A stretch of 64,000 bases of DNA. Source: Acidiferrobacteraceae bacterium. GTDB taxonomy: Bacteria; Pseudomonadota; Gammaproteobacteria; Arenicellales; UBA868. Below the pieces are notes generated by a model that saw only the letters and a list, made by a program, of their open reading frames with translations, ran no database searches and had not been told where the DNA came from. Within the stretch, counting starts at the first letter, position 1, and the number at the start of each line of letters is the position of its first letter. Shown in pieces: positions 36,934 through 49,357 of this stretch. Location: positions 78,086 to 142,085 of the forward strand of contig PBJL01000031.1 in the NCBI GenBank assembly GCA_002721105.1, written 5' to 3'. A program made the translations under genes and the position numbers.

Positions 36934-38241
36934 TTAACGTACCTTAGATTTCAATTGAGGAAATGCTTCATAGGCAGCATAAATCGATGATTCCCCCAAC
37001 TCTTCTTCAATTCGAATCAACCTATTGTACTTCGCTGTCCGCTCTGCTCGACACACTGATCCTGTTTTAATTTGGCAAGGACCGGCTGCAACTGCCAAAT
37101 CCGCTATCGTGGTATCTTCTGTTTCACCAGAACGATGGGAGATTGTAATACCATATCCCGCTTTTTTAGCGAGCACAATAGCTTCTAGAGTTTCAATCAA
37201 TGTCCCTATTTGATTAGGCTTTATTAGCACTGAATTCCCAACACCCTTAGTAATCCCTTTTTGAATAATTTTGGGATTTGTGACGAACAAATCATCGCCT
37301 GTAAGTTGGATGTGATTGCCCAATTTGTTTGTCAATAATTTCCAGCCCTCCCAGTCGGATTCAGCCATTCCATCTTCTATGCTCATTATTGGGTAGCGCT
37401 TAGACCAATCCGTTAACAATTCACAAAATTGTTTTCTAGTTAAAATACGATCCTCAGAAAACAAATGATACTTATCCTTTCGAAAAATTTCTGTACTTGC
37501 CACATCTAAACCGATACTAATATTCTTTTCAACCTCATAGCCTGCTTTCTCAATTGCCGAAATCACGTGGCTAATAGCGGACTCATTAGTTTCAAGCTGT
37601 GGAGCAAATCCACCTTCATCACCAACACCAGTATTTAATTGATGTTCTTTCAAGTGTCCTTTTAGCGTATGGAAAATCTCGCAACCTGCCCGAACTGCTT
37701 CTCTAAAACTGTTGGCACCTACTGGCAATATCATAAATTCCTGAAAATCCACAGAATTATCTGCATGAGCGCCTCCGTTTAGGATATTCATTTGTGGGAC
37801 AGGTAAGTAATTTGGTGTCGAATTACCGAGGAGATTTGCGATATATTTATACAAGGGCACAGCCTGGCTAGATGATTTTGCTTTGGCAAAGGCCAACGAT
37901 ACAGCAAGAATGGCGTTAGCTCCCAAATTAGATTTAGTTGCCGTGCCATCGAACTTAATCATCAACTGATCAAGAGTCGATTGATTAAATTCAGTTCCGT
38001 CGCACAGTAGTTCCTTTAGATTTGTATTGATATTGCAAACAGCTCTAAGAACACCTGCTCCACTGTACCTAATGGGGTCATTATCTCTTAGTTCTGTGGC
38101 TTCTGATGAACCAGTTGAGGCTCCGGATGGAACTGACGCGACTCCATGGCTACCATCGTTCAGTGTAACTTCACATTCAACCGTTGGCTTACCCCGGGAA
38201 TCGATTATTTCTCTAGAATGGAGTGCGCTTATATAAACCAT
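36934..38241 (-). CDS. eno: Enolase
   Basis: Glycolytic enzyme interconverting 2-phosphoglycerate and phosphoenolpyruvate, also a degradosome partner in some gammaproteobacteria. The 435 residues show [12 protein letters not shown] near the start, [21 protein letters not shown] and the catalytic region L-I-K-P-N-Q-I-G-T, with S-H-R-S-G-E-T-E-D. It lies between kdsA and ftsB in the order pyrG-kdsA-eno-ftsB. Nothing unusual. Confidence 0.98.
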   Translation of the reverse strand: MVYISALHSREIIDSRGKPTVECEVTLNDGSHGVASVPSGASTGSSEATELRDNDPIRYSGAGVLRAVCNINTNLKELLCDGTEFNQSTLDQLMIKFDGTATKSNLGANAILAVSLAFAKAKSSSQAVPLYKYIANLLGNSTPNYLPVPQMNILNGGAHADNSVDFQEFMILPVGANSFREAVRAGCEIFHTLKGHLKEHQLNTGVGDEGGFAPQLETNESAISHVISAIEKAGYEVEKNISIGLDVASTEIFRKDKYHLFSEDRILTRKQFCELLTDWSKRYPIMSIEDGMAESDWEGWKLLTNKLGNHIQLTGDDLFVTNPKIIQKGITKGVGNSVLIKPNQIGTLIETLEAIVLAKKAGYGITISHRSGETEDTTIADLAVAAGPCQIKTGSVCRAERTAKYNRLIRIEEELGESSIYAAYEAFPQLKSKVR

Positions 38242-38269
38242 AGGTTTTTCAGTATAGCTACGCTTCCAC

Positions 38270-39100
38270 CTAAGTCATAGTGTTTATTAATTGGTTCTTT
38301 ACTAATGCGTCCAATTTCAACAAGTCTCTTAGCAATCCTTCTAATTCACTCAATGGCCAAGAATTCGGTCCATCACTAAGAGCATTTTGAGGATCAGGAT
38401 GCACCTCCATGAAAATTCCTGATACTCCAATAGCAACAGCCGCTCGCGCAAGAATTGGTACAAATTCTCGCTCGCCGCCAGATTGATTACCTTGACTTCC
38501 CGGAAGCTGTACAGAATGAGTTGCATCAAAAACCACAGGACACTTCGTTTTAGACATAATTTCAAGGCTGCGCATATCAACTATTAAGTTATGATATCCG
38601 AAAGTGCTACCTCGTTCACACAACATTACATTTTTACCGCCTGCAATAGTAATTTTATTTATTGCTGATCCCATTTCAAATGGAGAAGCAAATTGTCCTT
38701 TTTTCAAATTGATCAACTTTCCAGTTTTAGCTGCTGCCTGAAGCAAATCAGTTTGTCTGAACAGAAACGCGGGAATCTGAAGCACATCGACTACTTCAGC
38801 TACTAATTGTGCCTGGTCGGGCAGATGAATATCAGTGAGGACCGGTAAACCAACCTCATTCTTGATTTCACCAAGAATTTTTAAACCTTCCTCAATGCCA
38901 AGTCCTCTGAATGCCGAACCTGAAGTCCGATTTGCTTTATCAAATGAAGATTTATAAATTACTAGTATGTTGAATTTCTCAGCAATTTGCTTGAGAGTAG
39001 TCGCTACTTCAAGTGACTGCTTACGACTTTCGACCACACAAGGACCTGCTATTAAAAAGAGAGGGTGATTTCGCCCTATGTGATAGCCATTTAGATTCAT
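38270..39100 (-). CDS. kdsA: KDO-8-phosphate synthase
   Basis: Condenses phosphoenolpyruvate with arabinose 5-phosphate to give KDO-8-P for lipopolysaccharide. The 276 residues contain [26 protein letters not shown] and [11 protein letters not shown]. The last has Asn rather than the Cys-type metal ligand set at the first position (K-S-S-F-D-K-A-N), indicating the metal-independent class. Together with lpxA and lpxB it shows that a KDO-lipid A envelope is made. It follows pyrG by eight bases. Confidence 0.96.
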   Translation of the reverse strand: MNLNGYHIGRNHPLFLIAGPCVVESRKQSLEVATTLKQIAEKFNILVIYKSSFDKANRTSGSAFRGLGIEEGLKILGEIKNEVGLPVLTDIHLPDQAQLVAEVVDVLQIPAFLFRQTDLLQAAAKTGKLINLKKGQFASPFEMGSAINKITIAGGKNVMLCERGSTFGYHNLIVDMRSLEIMSKTKCPVVFDATHSVQLPGSQGNQSGGEREFVPILARAAVAIGVSGIFMEVHPDPQNALSDGPNSWPLSELEGLLRDLLKLDALVKNQLINTMT

Positions 39101-39108
39101 GACACTAA

Positions 39109-40779
<1,671 letters not shown>

Positions 40780-40856
40780 TTAGTAAACCAATTTAATCAT
40801 ATGGTTAAGCGTAATATCTATCATACCAAAATGTTACGCCACAGCGACGGAATAGT

Positions 40857-40885
40857 AGAATACCAGAGGTGCGATAGAATCACAA
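40857..40885 (-). promoter_or_regulatory. Candidate promoter for pyrG
   Basis: On the minus strand TTGTGA (40880-40885) is followed after exactly 17 nt by TATTCT (40857-40862), which is preceded by TGG, an extended -10 element. Start of transcription would be near 40850, about 104 nt before the pyrG ATG. The leader has a short inverted repeat GCGTAA/TTACGC (40809-40839) and a second extended -10-like TGGTATGAT just upstream of it. Sequence match only. Confidence 0.5.
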
Positions 40886-40926
40886 TCAGTTTAATTTGAA
40901 GGAAGAAAGACATTAGCCTAGATTGG

Positions 40927-42306
40927 TTATGTTTCTTCGATCGAAAAATCTATACCTGGCTCATAACTATTCACTAATAAATGTTCCGTACATCCGATTC
41001 CTGGCACGCAAATGACCTCTTCTTCTATAGTAACAATCGGTATTCTATAGCGCTCCCAAGGAGGAACGCCGAGTTCCTGAAACAATTTAGCTAAGGATTT
41101 TGTTCGTCCATTTTTGTATAGCCGAATTTGATGTTTTTTCCGATAATTCTTAATAATCAATTTATTCAGCTCGAGCCCCTCTTTTTTGAGTCCTCTCCCT
41201 ATGGTTTTGATTAGATTTAACCGAATACCTATTTCTCCAAAATATTCCTGCCTTGAATTCCATCGTCTCTGAATAATTCGATTTGATTCATATTCTTGCA
41301 TAGGGAGTAGATAAAGGTGTCCGCGATAACGTCTAAATTCTACTGTTCCCCATCTAACGCATGTCTGATTTATACGACCAGAGGTTCGTAGTTGTCGAAG
41401 TAGCTCAGTTAACTTCGAAGAAGATGGCGCTTCATAACCAATTTTTTGAACCCAATAACGCAATAAATTTTCGGTTCTCTCTGTCGACATGGCATTTAAA
41501 TAATGAATATTAATTTTTCCATAATTTGAAAACCTGCAATTGCTAGCTTCTTCGTGAATGTTACGAAAGTCACTTTCCCCAATTTCTTCTAGCAACTTTT
41601 GTGCTCGTTGCAAATTCCGTGTTGCTCTATAAATTACAGTAGGACTTGAGGGCCATCTTGATTGAATCAGCGGAAGAACTCTCCTCCGTATATAGTTTCT
41701 ATCATAACTTTCATCAGTATTACTTTTATCTTCAACCCACCTTAACAAGCCATCACGTGCTACCTCTAAAATATCTTTTCGAGGAACCCCGAGGAATGGA
41801 CGATACAATTGACCGTTCCCGAATTTACGTTGTTCCTCAATAGCCGCCATTCCTTTAATGCCAGTACCTCGTATCAATCGGAACATTAATGTTTCAATTT
41901 GATCATCTAAATGATGGGCTGTGACAAGAATATCGCCATCCTTAATTACACTTTTAAACCATCTATAACGTGCAATACGAAAGGAATTTTCTTTTCCTCC
42001 ATTGAATATTTCCGATTGTGAATTCCTGCCTGTTATGATTTTAATATCTAATTTAGTACAGGTTTCTTGGCAGTGCATCTCCCAGATATCTGAATCTTTT
42101 GAATATTGATGGTTAAAATGCAAAGCCACCAACTCTGTTTTTGATTTTTTGAAACATTTTTCTAACTCAACAAGCAAAACATGGGAATCAACGCCACCAC
42201 TATATGCAACAAATACAGATCGTCCCAATATATTCTTACTAAATTTTCTAATGGCCGAGCGTACAGCGTTACTATTTCTAATACCATTTTCGCCGTTTTT
42301 ATTCAT
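40927..42306 (-). CDS. tilS: tRNA(Ile)-lysidine synthase
   Basis: Modifies C34 of the tRNA(Ile) with CAU anticodon to lysidine so that it reads AUA. The 459 residues have the N-type ATP pyrophosphatase loop A-Y-S-G-G-V-D-S-H-V near residue 34 and the long form with a TilS-specific C-terminal domain (R-L-Y-K-N-G-R-T-K-S-L-A-K-L-F-Q). The ATG follows the accA stop directly (TAAATG), so the two are coupled, as in many gammaproteobacteria. Confidence 0.96.
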   Translation of the reverse strand: MNKNGENGIRNSNAVRSAIRKFSKNILGRSVFVAYSGGVDSHVLLVELEKCFKKSKTELVALHFNHQYSKDSDIWEMHCQETCTKLDIKIITGRNSQSEIFNGGKENSFRIARYRWFKSVIKDGDILVTAHHLDDQIETLMFRLIRGTGIKGMAAIEEQRKFGNGQLYRPFLGVPRKDILEVARDGLLRWVEDKSNTDESYDRNYIRRRVLPLIQSRWPSSPTVIYRATRNLQRAQKLLEEIGESDFRNIHEEASNCRFSNYGKINIHYLNAMSTERTENLLRYWVQKIGYEAPSSSKLTELLRQLRTSGRINQTCVRWGTVEFRRYRGHLYLLPMQEYESNRIIQRRWNSRQEYFGEIGIRLNLIKTIGRGLKKEGLELNKLIIKNYRKKHQIRLYKNGRTKSLAKLFQELGVPPWERYRIPIVTIEEEVICVPGIGCTEHLLVNSYEPGIDFSIEET

Positions 42307-43263
42307 TTAAGTTTCGGAAAAGATTCCGAACGATCTTAATTTGTCATAACGATTGATAAGCATATCCCTTTTGTTTATTTTTTCGAGGTCGCTAAGATGG
42401 CGTTTCAATGCATCTGAAATTGTTAACGCCATCGAGTCGATATTTCTATGCGCGCCACCAATAGGCTCTCCTAGAACTTCATCAGTCAAATTCTGGTCTT
42501 TCAAATCCGTTGAAGTTATCTTAAGAATATCTGCAGCTACTTCAGCTTTTTTTGAATCCTTCCATAATATCGAGGCACAACCTTCCGGGGATATCACTGA
42601 GTAAATCGAATACTGTAGCATCAATAATCTATCACAGACGCCTAGGGCCAACGCTCCTCCTGAACCTCCTTCTCCCGTAACAATTGATATAATTGGTATT
42701 TTAAGATCCGTCATTAATGCGATAGTCCGGGCTATAGCTTCACTTTGACCACGCATTTCTGCATCGATACCCGGATATGCACCGGGGGTGTCAATGAAAG
42801 TAATCAGCGGTAATTGAAAACGTTCGGCTATTTTCATAATTCGTTGAGCTTTTCGAAATCCTTCAGGTCGTGGCATACCAAAATTTCGCTTTACTTTTTC
42901 ATCGGTATTCCTTCCTTTCTGATGCCCAATAACAGCAATTCCTGTCCCAGAGAATTGAGCTAGACCGGTCACGATTGATTGATCATCGCTATACATTCGA
43001 TCTCCATGCAGTTCCACAAAGTCGGTGAATATTTTATTTACGTAATCAAGCATGTAGGGTCTCATTGGGTGTCGAGCTAATTGCGATATTTGCCATGAAC
43101 TTAAGTCCCGAAATATAGACTCTGTCAGTTTTCGGGTTTTTGCTTCTAATCTATGGAGTTCGTTTTTGATGTTTAATGTGTCATCCACATTAAACTCTTT
43201 AAGCTCCTTTATTTTAGTTTCTAACTCATTTATTGGCTTTTCAAATTCAAGAAAGTTTTTCAT
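42307..43263 (-). CDS. accA: Acetyl-CoA carboxylase carboxyltransferase alpha
   Basis: With AccD transfers CO2 to acetyl-CoA, giving malonyl-CoA for fatty acid synthesis. The 318 residues contain the family sequence R-H-P-x-R-P-Y-x-L-D-Y near 72, G-D-R-M-Y-S-D-D, F-G-M-P-R-P-E-G-F-R-K-A and G-E-G-G-S-G-G-A-L-A-L-G. It lies between dnaE (44 nt upstream) and tilS. accD, accB and accC are not in the window. It is distinct from the propionyl-CoA carboxyltransferase at 17-18 kb. Confidence 0.98.
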   Translation of the reverse strand: MKNFLEFEKPINELETKIKELKEFNVDDTLNIKNELHRLEAKTRKLTESIFRDLSSWQISQLARHPMRPYMLDYVNKIFTDFVELHGDRMYSDDQSIVTGLAQFSGTGIAVIGHQKGRNTDEKVKRNFGMPRPEGFRKAQRIMKIAERFQLPLITFIDTPGAYPGIDAEMRGQSEAIARTIALMTDLKIPIISIVTGEGGSGGALALGVCDRLLMLQYSIYSVISPEGCASILWKDSKKAEVAADILKITSTDLKDQNLTDEVLGEPIGGAHRNIDSMALTISDALKRHLSDLEKINKRDMLINRYDKLRSFGIFSET

Positions 43264-43307
43264 AATTCTATGACGAAATAACTCGGACTGTGGATAGTTT
43301 TCTCAAA

Positions 43308-46300
43308 CTAGATAGTAACTCGTGGTGCTCCCAACTCACCACCTTCTCTCACAACATCAAGCGCGTTTTTATCATAAACAAACGATATATTTGACCGACC
43401 CAATAATTGAAATAACTCATCGAGAAAAATATCTGAGACATTCACCCGCCAATCTTCTCCAAAGTTTATTGATACAATATCATCTTTGGCAGTATGATAT
43501 TCCATTTCAATTTTTGTAGCTGTGCCTAAAAACGATGTTAGTAAATCATGTAATTGTGGTATTAATTTATTTGGACTCATATCGGATTTTAAATTAATCT
43601 TAATCTTGCGTAATGCTTTAGCTCTTAGAGTTTCCATCGTGTAAATCTTATTGGCTCTTACTTGAAGCCCACCTGTACGCTCATCCTTGCTAGTCATTCC
43701 GGAGATAATGAAAAGGCTATCCGATTGGGTCAGTTTTCTTAATTGGGAGTAAAGTTCGCCAAATATACTTATGTCGGCTTTGGCTGTTTGATCATCGATA
43801 GAGACAAATGCCATCATGTCACCTCGCTTCGTGTTAAAAGTCCGAATATTAGCCATTAATCCCGCAATAGTTATTGTCCTTTCTGGGTTCGGACTGATAT
43901 CTTTAATTGTACCATCCACTATATTTTCTAATTCATTTCTATAATAAGACATAGGATGATCGCTCAAATATAGCCCTAAACTTTTCTTTTCCTCTTCTAA
44001 TTTTTTTCTAGAAGACCACGGTGGAATTTGATTCTGTGATGCGACAATCTCGGTATCTACTTCTAATCCAAACATATCGCTTTGACCCGATAATTTCGCA
44101 CTTTCATGCTGATCCGCTGTATTCATTGCATCTCGAAGTTCGGCTAATATTTCAGCCCTATGATCTCCGATAGAATCAAACGCGCCAGCCGTGATTAATG
44201 CTTCACATGCTTTCTTATTACATTTTTGACCGTCAACTTTTAAACAAAAATCATAAATATTTTCGAATGTCTTTCCATTCGTCCGCTCCATAACTAAATT
44301 CTCTACAGCTTTTTTTCCAACTCCTTTTACCGCACCAAGGCCATATCGGATTCTAAGATCATTATCTACAGTAAAAGCATAGTCACTTAAATTAATATCG
44401 GGTGGCAATATATCAATACCCAATTTATTACATTCATCTATGAGTATTACTATTTTATCTGTATGTTCCATATCTGCAGATAATGCTGCCGCCATAAAAA
44501 ATGATGGGTAATATGTTTTCAGCCATGCCGTTTGATAACTGAGCAACGCATAGGCTGCCGAATGGGATTTATTAAAACCATAACCGGCAAATTTTTCCAT
44601 TAAATCATAAATTGAATTTGCTACTCGTGACTTAACTCCCTTTTTCTCTGCGCCTTCAACAAAAATACTCCGTTGGTGTTCCATCTCTTCGGGCTTTTTT
44701 TTGCCCATCGCTCGACGCAAAACGTCTGCCGCTCCCAACGTATATCCACCAAGAATTTGTGCAATTTGCATTACCTGCTCCTGATAAATAATTACCCCAT
44801 ACGTTGGTTTTAATACTTCTTCCACACTAGGGTGTGGGTAGTTAACCGACTTTTTTCCATGTTTTCGATCTATGTAATCGTCGACCATTCCCGACTGGAG
44901 CGGTCCCGGACGAAATAACGCAATTAAGGCTATTAAGTCATCAAAATTCTCTGGCTGAATCCTTTCGATTAATTCACGCATGCCTCTTGACTCTAATTGA
45001 AAAATCGCAGTAGTTTGGCAAGATTGAATAAATTTGTAAGTTCCTAGATCATCAATTGGCAAATTATCAAGATTTACTAATGGTAATTTTTCTTTTTTAT
45101 TTTTTTGGTTGACTTGCGCCAAAGTCCACTCTATCACTGTTAAAGTTCTTAGGCCAAGAAAATCAAATTTCACTAACCCAATCGTCTCTAAGTCATCTTT
45201 ATCAAACTGAGTGACCGGTTGCGTCATCTCTTTTTCTATATACAGCGCGGTATATTCTGTGATTGGCTTGGGTGCAATCACGATCCCTCCGGCATGTTTT
45301 CCAGCATTCCTAGGCAATCCTTCCAATAAACGTGCGTTGTCTATTAACTGGGTAACTTCGGGTTCCATTTGATAACGTTCACGTAGTTCGGAATCTTGAT
45401 CAAGCGCCTTCTGTAAAGTCATACCAACTTCAAAGGGAACTAGTTTTGCAAGAATATCGCAAAACCCATAAGGTAATCCCATTACTCTACCTACATCTCG
45501 CATAACCGCTCGTGCGGCTAGACTGTTGAAGGTGATTATCTGCGCTACCTTGTCCGCTCCATACTTATCAACGACATATTCGATAACGCGGTCTCTCCCT
45601 AGCATGCAAAAATCTATATCAAAATCTGGCAGTGATATTCTCTCCGGATTAAGAAATCTTTCGAATAACAGGCTATGTTCTATCGGATCCAATTGAGTTA
45701 TCCCGAGAGCATATGCGACAAGTGATCCTGCTCCAGATCCTCGTCCGGGGCCCACTGGTATTCCAGACTTTTTCGCCCAATCAATAAAATCTGAAACAAT
45801 TAAGAAATAGTCTGCATAGCCCATTTCTCGGATTATCTTTAGCTCGTCGCTTAAACGACCTTCATATCTTGCCTTCTTATTATGATCAATATTGATTAAA
45901 ATGGATTTCAATCTTTTCTGCGCATTAGTTTCAAGAGTGCCATTAGCCTCAACTACCTCATGAATTGGCATTCTCGGCATATGGATATCATCAAACTCCA
46001 AAAACACATTGCAACGCTTTGCTATATGACTTGTGTTTTCTACTGCAGATGGTAGATCGGAAAATAATTGAATCATTTCCGCCTTAGTTCTTAAGTGCTG
46101 TTTCTCAGTGTACAGTCGAGGCCTACGGGGATCGTCTAAGATACGTCCCTCATTAATACAAACTCTAATTTCATGCGCTTCATATTCGCCCTCATTTATA
46201 TATCGTACGTTGTTACTCGCTACAAGAGGGGTTCTGGTACTCATTGACAGGGGGACTAAGTTATTTAGGTACTCTTCCTCGTCTGGAGCGCCTGTTCGAG

Positions 46301-46805
46301 TAATTTCGAGATAAAAATTATCGGGAAATAATTCTTTATATTGATAGATTAATTCCTCAGCAAGACTAAAGTTTTCTCCCCTCAGTGCTTGACCAATGTC
46401 ACCAGATAAACCTCCTGATAAGGCAATTAGGTTTTTACCTCCTTCTCTAAATAATTGTTTGTCAGAAATTAATTCCTTTCCTGTGCTCTCACTGGTATGT
46501 AATTTACTCAGTAATTCGCATAAAAAACGATATCCATCATTATTTCGGCATAGCAATACAAGCCGAGAATTGAGAGGATTTTTTTGGGGATTAGATAAAG
46601 AAAGATCGACACCAATGATTGGCTTTATTCCACGCGTAATACATTTCTTATAAAATTTTATGGCCCCATATATATTAGCTACATCAGTAATAGCGAGGGC
46701 TTGCATATCTAGTTTTTGCGCATGATCTACTAGTTGCGAAACACGACAAATGCCATCAACGAGCGAAAATTCGGTGTGGATGTGTAGATGAACAAACTGA
46801 TTCAC
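43308..46805 (-). CDS. dnaE: DNA polymerase III alpha subunit
   Basis: Replicative polymerase catalytic subunit. The 1165 residues match E. coli DnaE (1160). The N-terminal PHP domain opens with H-L-H-I-H-T-E-F-S-L-V-D-G, the polymerase aspartates are in P-D-F-D-I-D-F near 400, and the C-terminal OB-fold and tau-binding parts are present. The start is GTG at 46805 with AGGA eight bases upstream. It follows rnhB by 43 nt and precedes accA, the standard gammaproteobacterial order. Confidence 0.98.
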   Translation of the reverse strand: MNQFVHLHIHTEFSLVDGICRVSQLVDHAQKLDMQALAITDVANIYGAIKFYKKCITRGIKPIIGVDLSLSNPQKNPLNSRLVLLCRNNDGYRFLCELLSKLHTSESTGKELISDKQLFREGGKNLIALSGGLSGDIGQALRGENFSLAEELIYQYKELFPDNFYLEITRTGAPDEEEYLNNLVPLSMSTRTPLVASNNVRYINEGEYEAHEIRVCINEGRILDDPRRPRLYTEKQHLRTKAEMIQLFSDLPSAVENTSHIAKRCNVFLEFDDIHMPRMPIHEVVEANGTLETNAQKRLKSILINIDHNKKARYEGRLSDELKIIREMGYADYFLIVSDFIDWAKKSGIPVGPGRGSGAGSLVAYALGITQLDPIEHSLLFERFLNPERISLPDFDIDFCMLGRDRVIEYVVDKYGADKVAQIITFNSLAARAVMRDVGRVMGLPYGFCDILAKLVPFEVGMTLQKALDQDSELRERYQMEPEVTQLIDNARLLEGLPRNAGKHAGGIVIAPKPITEYTALYIEKEMTQPVTQFDKDDLETIGLVKFDFLGLRTLTVIEWTLAQVNQKNKKEKLPLVNLDNLPIDDLGTYKFIQSCQTTAIFQLESRGMRELIERIQPENFDDLIALIALFRPGPLQSGMVDDYIDRKHGKKSVNYPHPSVEEVLKPTYGVIIYQEQVMQIAQILGGYTLGAADVLRRAMGKKKPEEMEHQRSIFVEGAEKKGVKSRVANSIYDLMEKFAGYGFNKSHSAAYALLSYQTAWLKTYYPSFFMAAALSADMEHTDKIVILIDECNKLGIDILPPDINLSDYAFTVDNDLRIRYGLGAVKGVGKKAVENLVMERTNGKTFENIYDFCLKVDGQKCNKKACEALITAGAFDSIGDHRAEILAELRDAMNTADQHESAKLSGQSDMFGLEVDTEIVASQNQIPPWSSRKKLEEEKKSLGLYLSDHPMSYYRNELENIVDGTIKDISPNPERTITIAGLMANIRTFNTKRGDMMAFVSIDDQTAKADISIFGELYSQLRKLTQSDSLFIISGMTSKDERTGGLQVRANKIYTMETLRAKALRKIKINLKSDMSPNKLIPQLHDLLTSFLGTATKIEMEYHTAKDDIVSINFGEDWRVNVSDIFLDELFQLLGRSNISFVYDKNALDVVREGGELGAPRVTI

Positions 46806-46848
46806 AATATCGTCCTAGTAATGTCTAAAATAAAACTATTTAAGCGCT

Positions 46849-47409
46849 TTAAATTGGGTTTTTGACGCCTGAGAAGGTCATTCGATGTTCAGGAGTAGGT
46901 CCTAATTTTTTGATCATCTCCTTATGATACTTAGTCGGATACCCCTTATGTCTCTTGAACCCGTAATTAGGGTAAATTTTATCGATCCAACACATTTGTC
47001 GGTCACGGAATACCTTCGCTAATATAGATGCTGCTGATATCACTCCAACCCTTTCATCACCCTTTATCACTGTTTCGCCGTCTAACAGGATATCGGGAAA
47101 ATACATGCCATCAACTAATACGTAATCAACATGGAAACGCAGTCCTAGCACAGCGCGCTTCATCGCTAATAAGGAAGCTTTATGAATATTAAATTCATCA
47201 ACCTCAGAAGAAGTAGCAGCGCCAATTGACCAATCTAATGCTAACTTCCGTATTTTAGCGTCTGACTGAAGTCTTTGTTTGCTAGTCAAGGATTTTGAAT
47301 CCGCTACACCAGATATTGTATCTCCTTCATGCAACACTACTGCTGCTGCGACTACGGGTCCTGCTAGAGGGCCTCGTCCGGCTTCATCAATGCCTGCAAT
47401 TGTCCGCAT
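46849..47409 (-). CDS. rnhB: Ribonuclease HII
   Basis: Cleaves RNA in RNA-DNA hybrids and starts removal of single ribonucleotides from DNA. The 186 residues begin M-R-T-I-A-G-I-D-E-A-G-R-G-P-L-A-G with the first catalytic Asp-Glu, and have V-D-S-K-S-L-T-like A-D-S-K-S-L-T and V-D-G-M-Y, later S-I-L-A-K-V-x-R-D. GTG (47412) and ATG (47409) are adjacent possible starts; ATG is chosen. It lies six bases after lpxB. Confidence 0.96.
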   Translation of the reverse strand: MRTIAGIDEAGRGPLAGPVVAAAVVLHEGDTISGVADSKSLTSKQRLQSDAKIRKLALDWSIGAATSSEVDEFNIHKASLLAMKRAVLGLRFHVDYVLVDGMYFPDILLDGETVIKGDERVGVISAASILAKVFRDRQMCWIDKIYPNYGFKRHKGYPTKYHKEMIKKLGPTPEHRMTFSGVKNPI

Positions 47410-47415
47410 CACCGT

Positions 47416-48552
47416 TCAATTCAATTTTTGAATCAAAGCCAATACCGTATTAGCCGCTTTTGTATTTGCATCGTTTTTCAATTCCCTGTATATCATCTCT
47501 AAAGTAGTAGTAATTTCGTCTGAATATTCTTCGTTATCTAATATCTTAATCAATTCATTAGCTAATTGCAGTCCATTAGCATTACTTTGAAGTAATTCTG
47601 GAATTATGGATGCACTAACTAGGTTATTAGGCATAGAAATGTATGGCGTTTGAATAAGCTTACTAGCTAACATATAGGATATCTTTGACATCTTATACGC
47701 TACTATCATCGGGCGCCGTAACATCGTAGCCTCTAAAGCTGCGGTTCCGGACGCCAACAATACAGCATCCGATGCTGCCATCACTTCTAATGAATTGCCA
47801 AAGAACTCATGCAGTTTTATATCTGGATAAATTAAAGATTTTTTTTCCAGAAAAATATTCCGCAAATTTTCGTTAGCATAAGGTATCGAGAATTGAATGT
47901 CAGGTCGTAGCTTCGCTAAAATTTTTGCTGCCTCCAAAAATGGGCCGCTAAGATTAAGTACCTCATTTTTCCGACTCCCTGGTAAGAGCGCTACTACCTC
48001 TGATCCTAATGGTAAATTTAGCTCTACTCGGAGTTCATTTTTTGATTTTACTGGCAACTCATCGGCACATGGGTGACCTACAAACGTTACATCTACTTCA
48101 TGTTTTGCATAAAAATTGCGCTCAAATGGAAATAACACCAACATATGATCAACAGCCTCTTTAATCTTTTTTATTCTCCACGTTCGCCAAGCCCAAACAG
48201 TGGGGCTAACGTAATGCACAGTCAATATTCCAAGTTTCTTAAGACGTTTTTCTAGTGAGAGATTGAAATCCGGCAGGTCTATACCTATAAATACATCTGG
48301 CGGATCAGCAATATAATGCTCTACTAACAGGCGTCTTATTTTTAGTATTTTGACAATATTTTTAAGTAAGCCATCTATGCCTATTACTGAAATTTCGCCC
48401 ATGGGCGCAACTGGTTTTAAGCCCTCTCTAATCATCTCGGGGCCACCAATTCCGTACGCAACTAAATCTGGTACTTGCAATTTAAGAGATCGTAACAACC
48501 CACTACCGAGCTTATCTCCAGAGATCTCGCCTGCAACAATTCCAATGCGCAT
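47416..48552 (-). CDS. lpxB: Lipid-A-disaccharide synthase
   Basis: Glycosyltransferase joining lipid X and UDP-diacylglucosamine into the lipid A disaccharide precursor. The 378 residues hold the family motifs G-E-I-S-G-D-K-L-G near the start, G-I-D-L-P-D-F-N, V-S-P-T-V-W-A-W-R and L-P-G-S-R-K-N-E-V. It follows lpxA by 31 nt and precedes rnhB, as usual. Its substrate depends on LpxD, which is not encoded in this cluster. Confidence 0.97.
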   Translation of the reverse strand: MRIGIVAGEISGDKLGSGLLRSLKLQVPDLVAYGIGGPEMIREGLKPVAPMGEISVIGIDGLLKNIVKILKIRRLLVEHYIADPPDVFIGIDLPDFNLSLEKRLKKLGILTVHYVSPTVWAWRTWRIKKIKEAVDHMLVLFPFERNFYAKHEVDVTFVGHPCADELPVKSKNELRVELNLPLGSEVVALLPGSRKNEVLNLSGPFLEAAKILAKLRPDIQFSIPYANENLRNIFLEKKSLIYPDIKLHEFFGNSLEVMAASDAVLLASGTAALEATMLRRPMIVAYKMSKISYMLASKLIQTPYISMPNNLVSASIIPELLQSNANGLQLANELIKILDNEEYSDEITTTLEMIYRELKNDANTKAANTVLALIQKLN

Positions 48553-48583
48553 TATATATTCCAGAAAATCTGTTTTAGGAGCT

Positions 48584-49357
48584 CTATTTTCGAATTATCC
48601 CACGCTGAGAAGTGCGTATGAATTTAACCAATTTTTTTATTTCATCGTATGATTCTGCAAGTCTATCTAATTCGATTATGATTTCCGTTAGACTGAGTTG
48701 GTGTCGGTAAATCACACGATAAGCTTTTTTCAAGCCGACAATCACACTATCCTCGAATCCATGCCGTCGAAGACCTCTGACATTCAAACCTTTCGGTGAT
48801 GCTACATTCCCTACAGCTAATACATAGGGTGGCACATCTTTCACACAAACTGTTCCAATTCCCGTCATTGAGTAGGCGCCTACACGACAAAATTGATGTA
48901 CTAACGTGAACCCACCTAGTATTGCATAATCATTAATCTCTACATGCCCAGCGAGACTCGCCCCATTTGCGAATACAACATTATTTCCCAGTGTACTATC
49001 ATGTGCTATATGAACATAAGCCATAATAAGATTACCATTACCTACTTTGGTAACACCAGATCCCGCAGGTGATCCTCGATTCAGAGTGCAGTACTCCCTA
49101 ACGATATTATCGTCTCCAATCTCTAAAAATGTTTCCTCGCCTTGGTACCCAGAATATTGCGGATCTTCCCCGATAGAAGAAAATTGGTATATCTTATTTC
49201 GCTTGCCGATAGTTGTATTCCTACGGATGACTACATGAGGGCCTATCCAAGTATTAGCGCCAATAGACACGCCGTCTTCGACTACTGTAAATGCACCTAT
49301 AGTAACACCTGGCTCAATTTCTGCTGATTGCCCTACAATGGCACGCGCATCAATCAC
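48584..49357 (-). CDS. lpxA: UDP-GlcNAc O-acyltransferase
   Basis: First enzyme of lipid A synthesis, adding a 3-hydroxyacyl chain to UDP-GlcNAc. The 257 residues form left-handed beta-helix hexapeptide repeats, with the catalytic His in H-I-A-H-D-S-T-L-G-N-N and the helical C-terminal domain. G-L-K/R-R-x-G-F (here G-L-R-R-H-G-F) and D-V-P-P-Y-V-L-A-x-G-N are typical of LpxA rather than LpxD. The GTG start overlaps the fabZ stop by four bases (GTGA). Confidence 0.96.
   Translation of the reverse strand: MIDARAIVGQSAEIEPGVTIGAFTVVEDGVSIGANTWIGPHVVIRRNTTIGKRNKIYQFSSIGEDPQYSGYQGEETFLEIGDDNIVREYCTLNRGSPAGSGVTKVGNGNLIMAYVHIAHDSTLGNNVVFANGASLAGHVEINDYAILGGFTLVHQFCRVGAYSMTGIGTVCVKDVPPYVLAVGNVASPKGLNVRGLRRHGFEDSVIVGLKKAYRVIYRHQLSLTEIIIELDRLAESYDEIKKLVKFIRTSQRGIIRK

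Noticed and set aside
40810..40910. 30-codon hydrophobic frame on the minus strand before pyrG
   Set aside because: It has no ribosome-binding site, overlaps the likely pyrG promoter and leader, and its length is within chance expectation.
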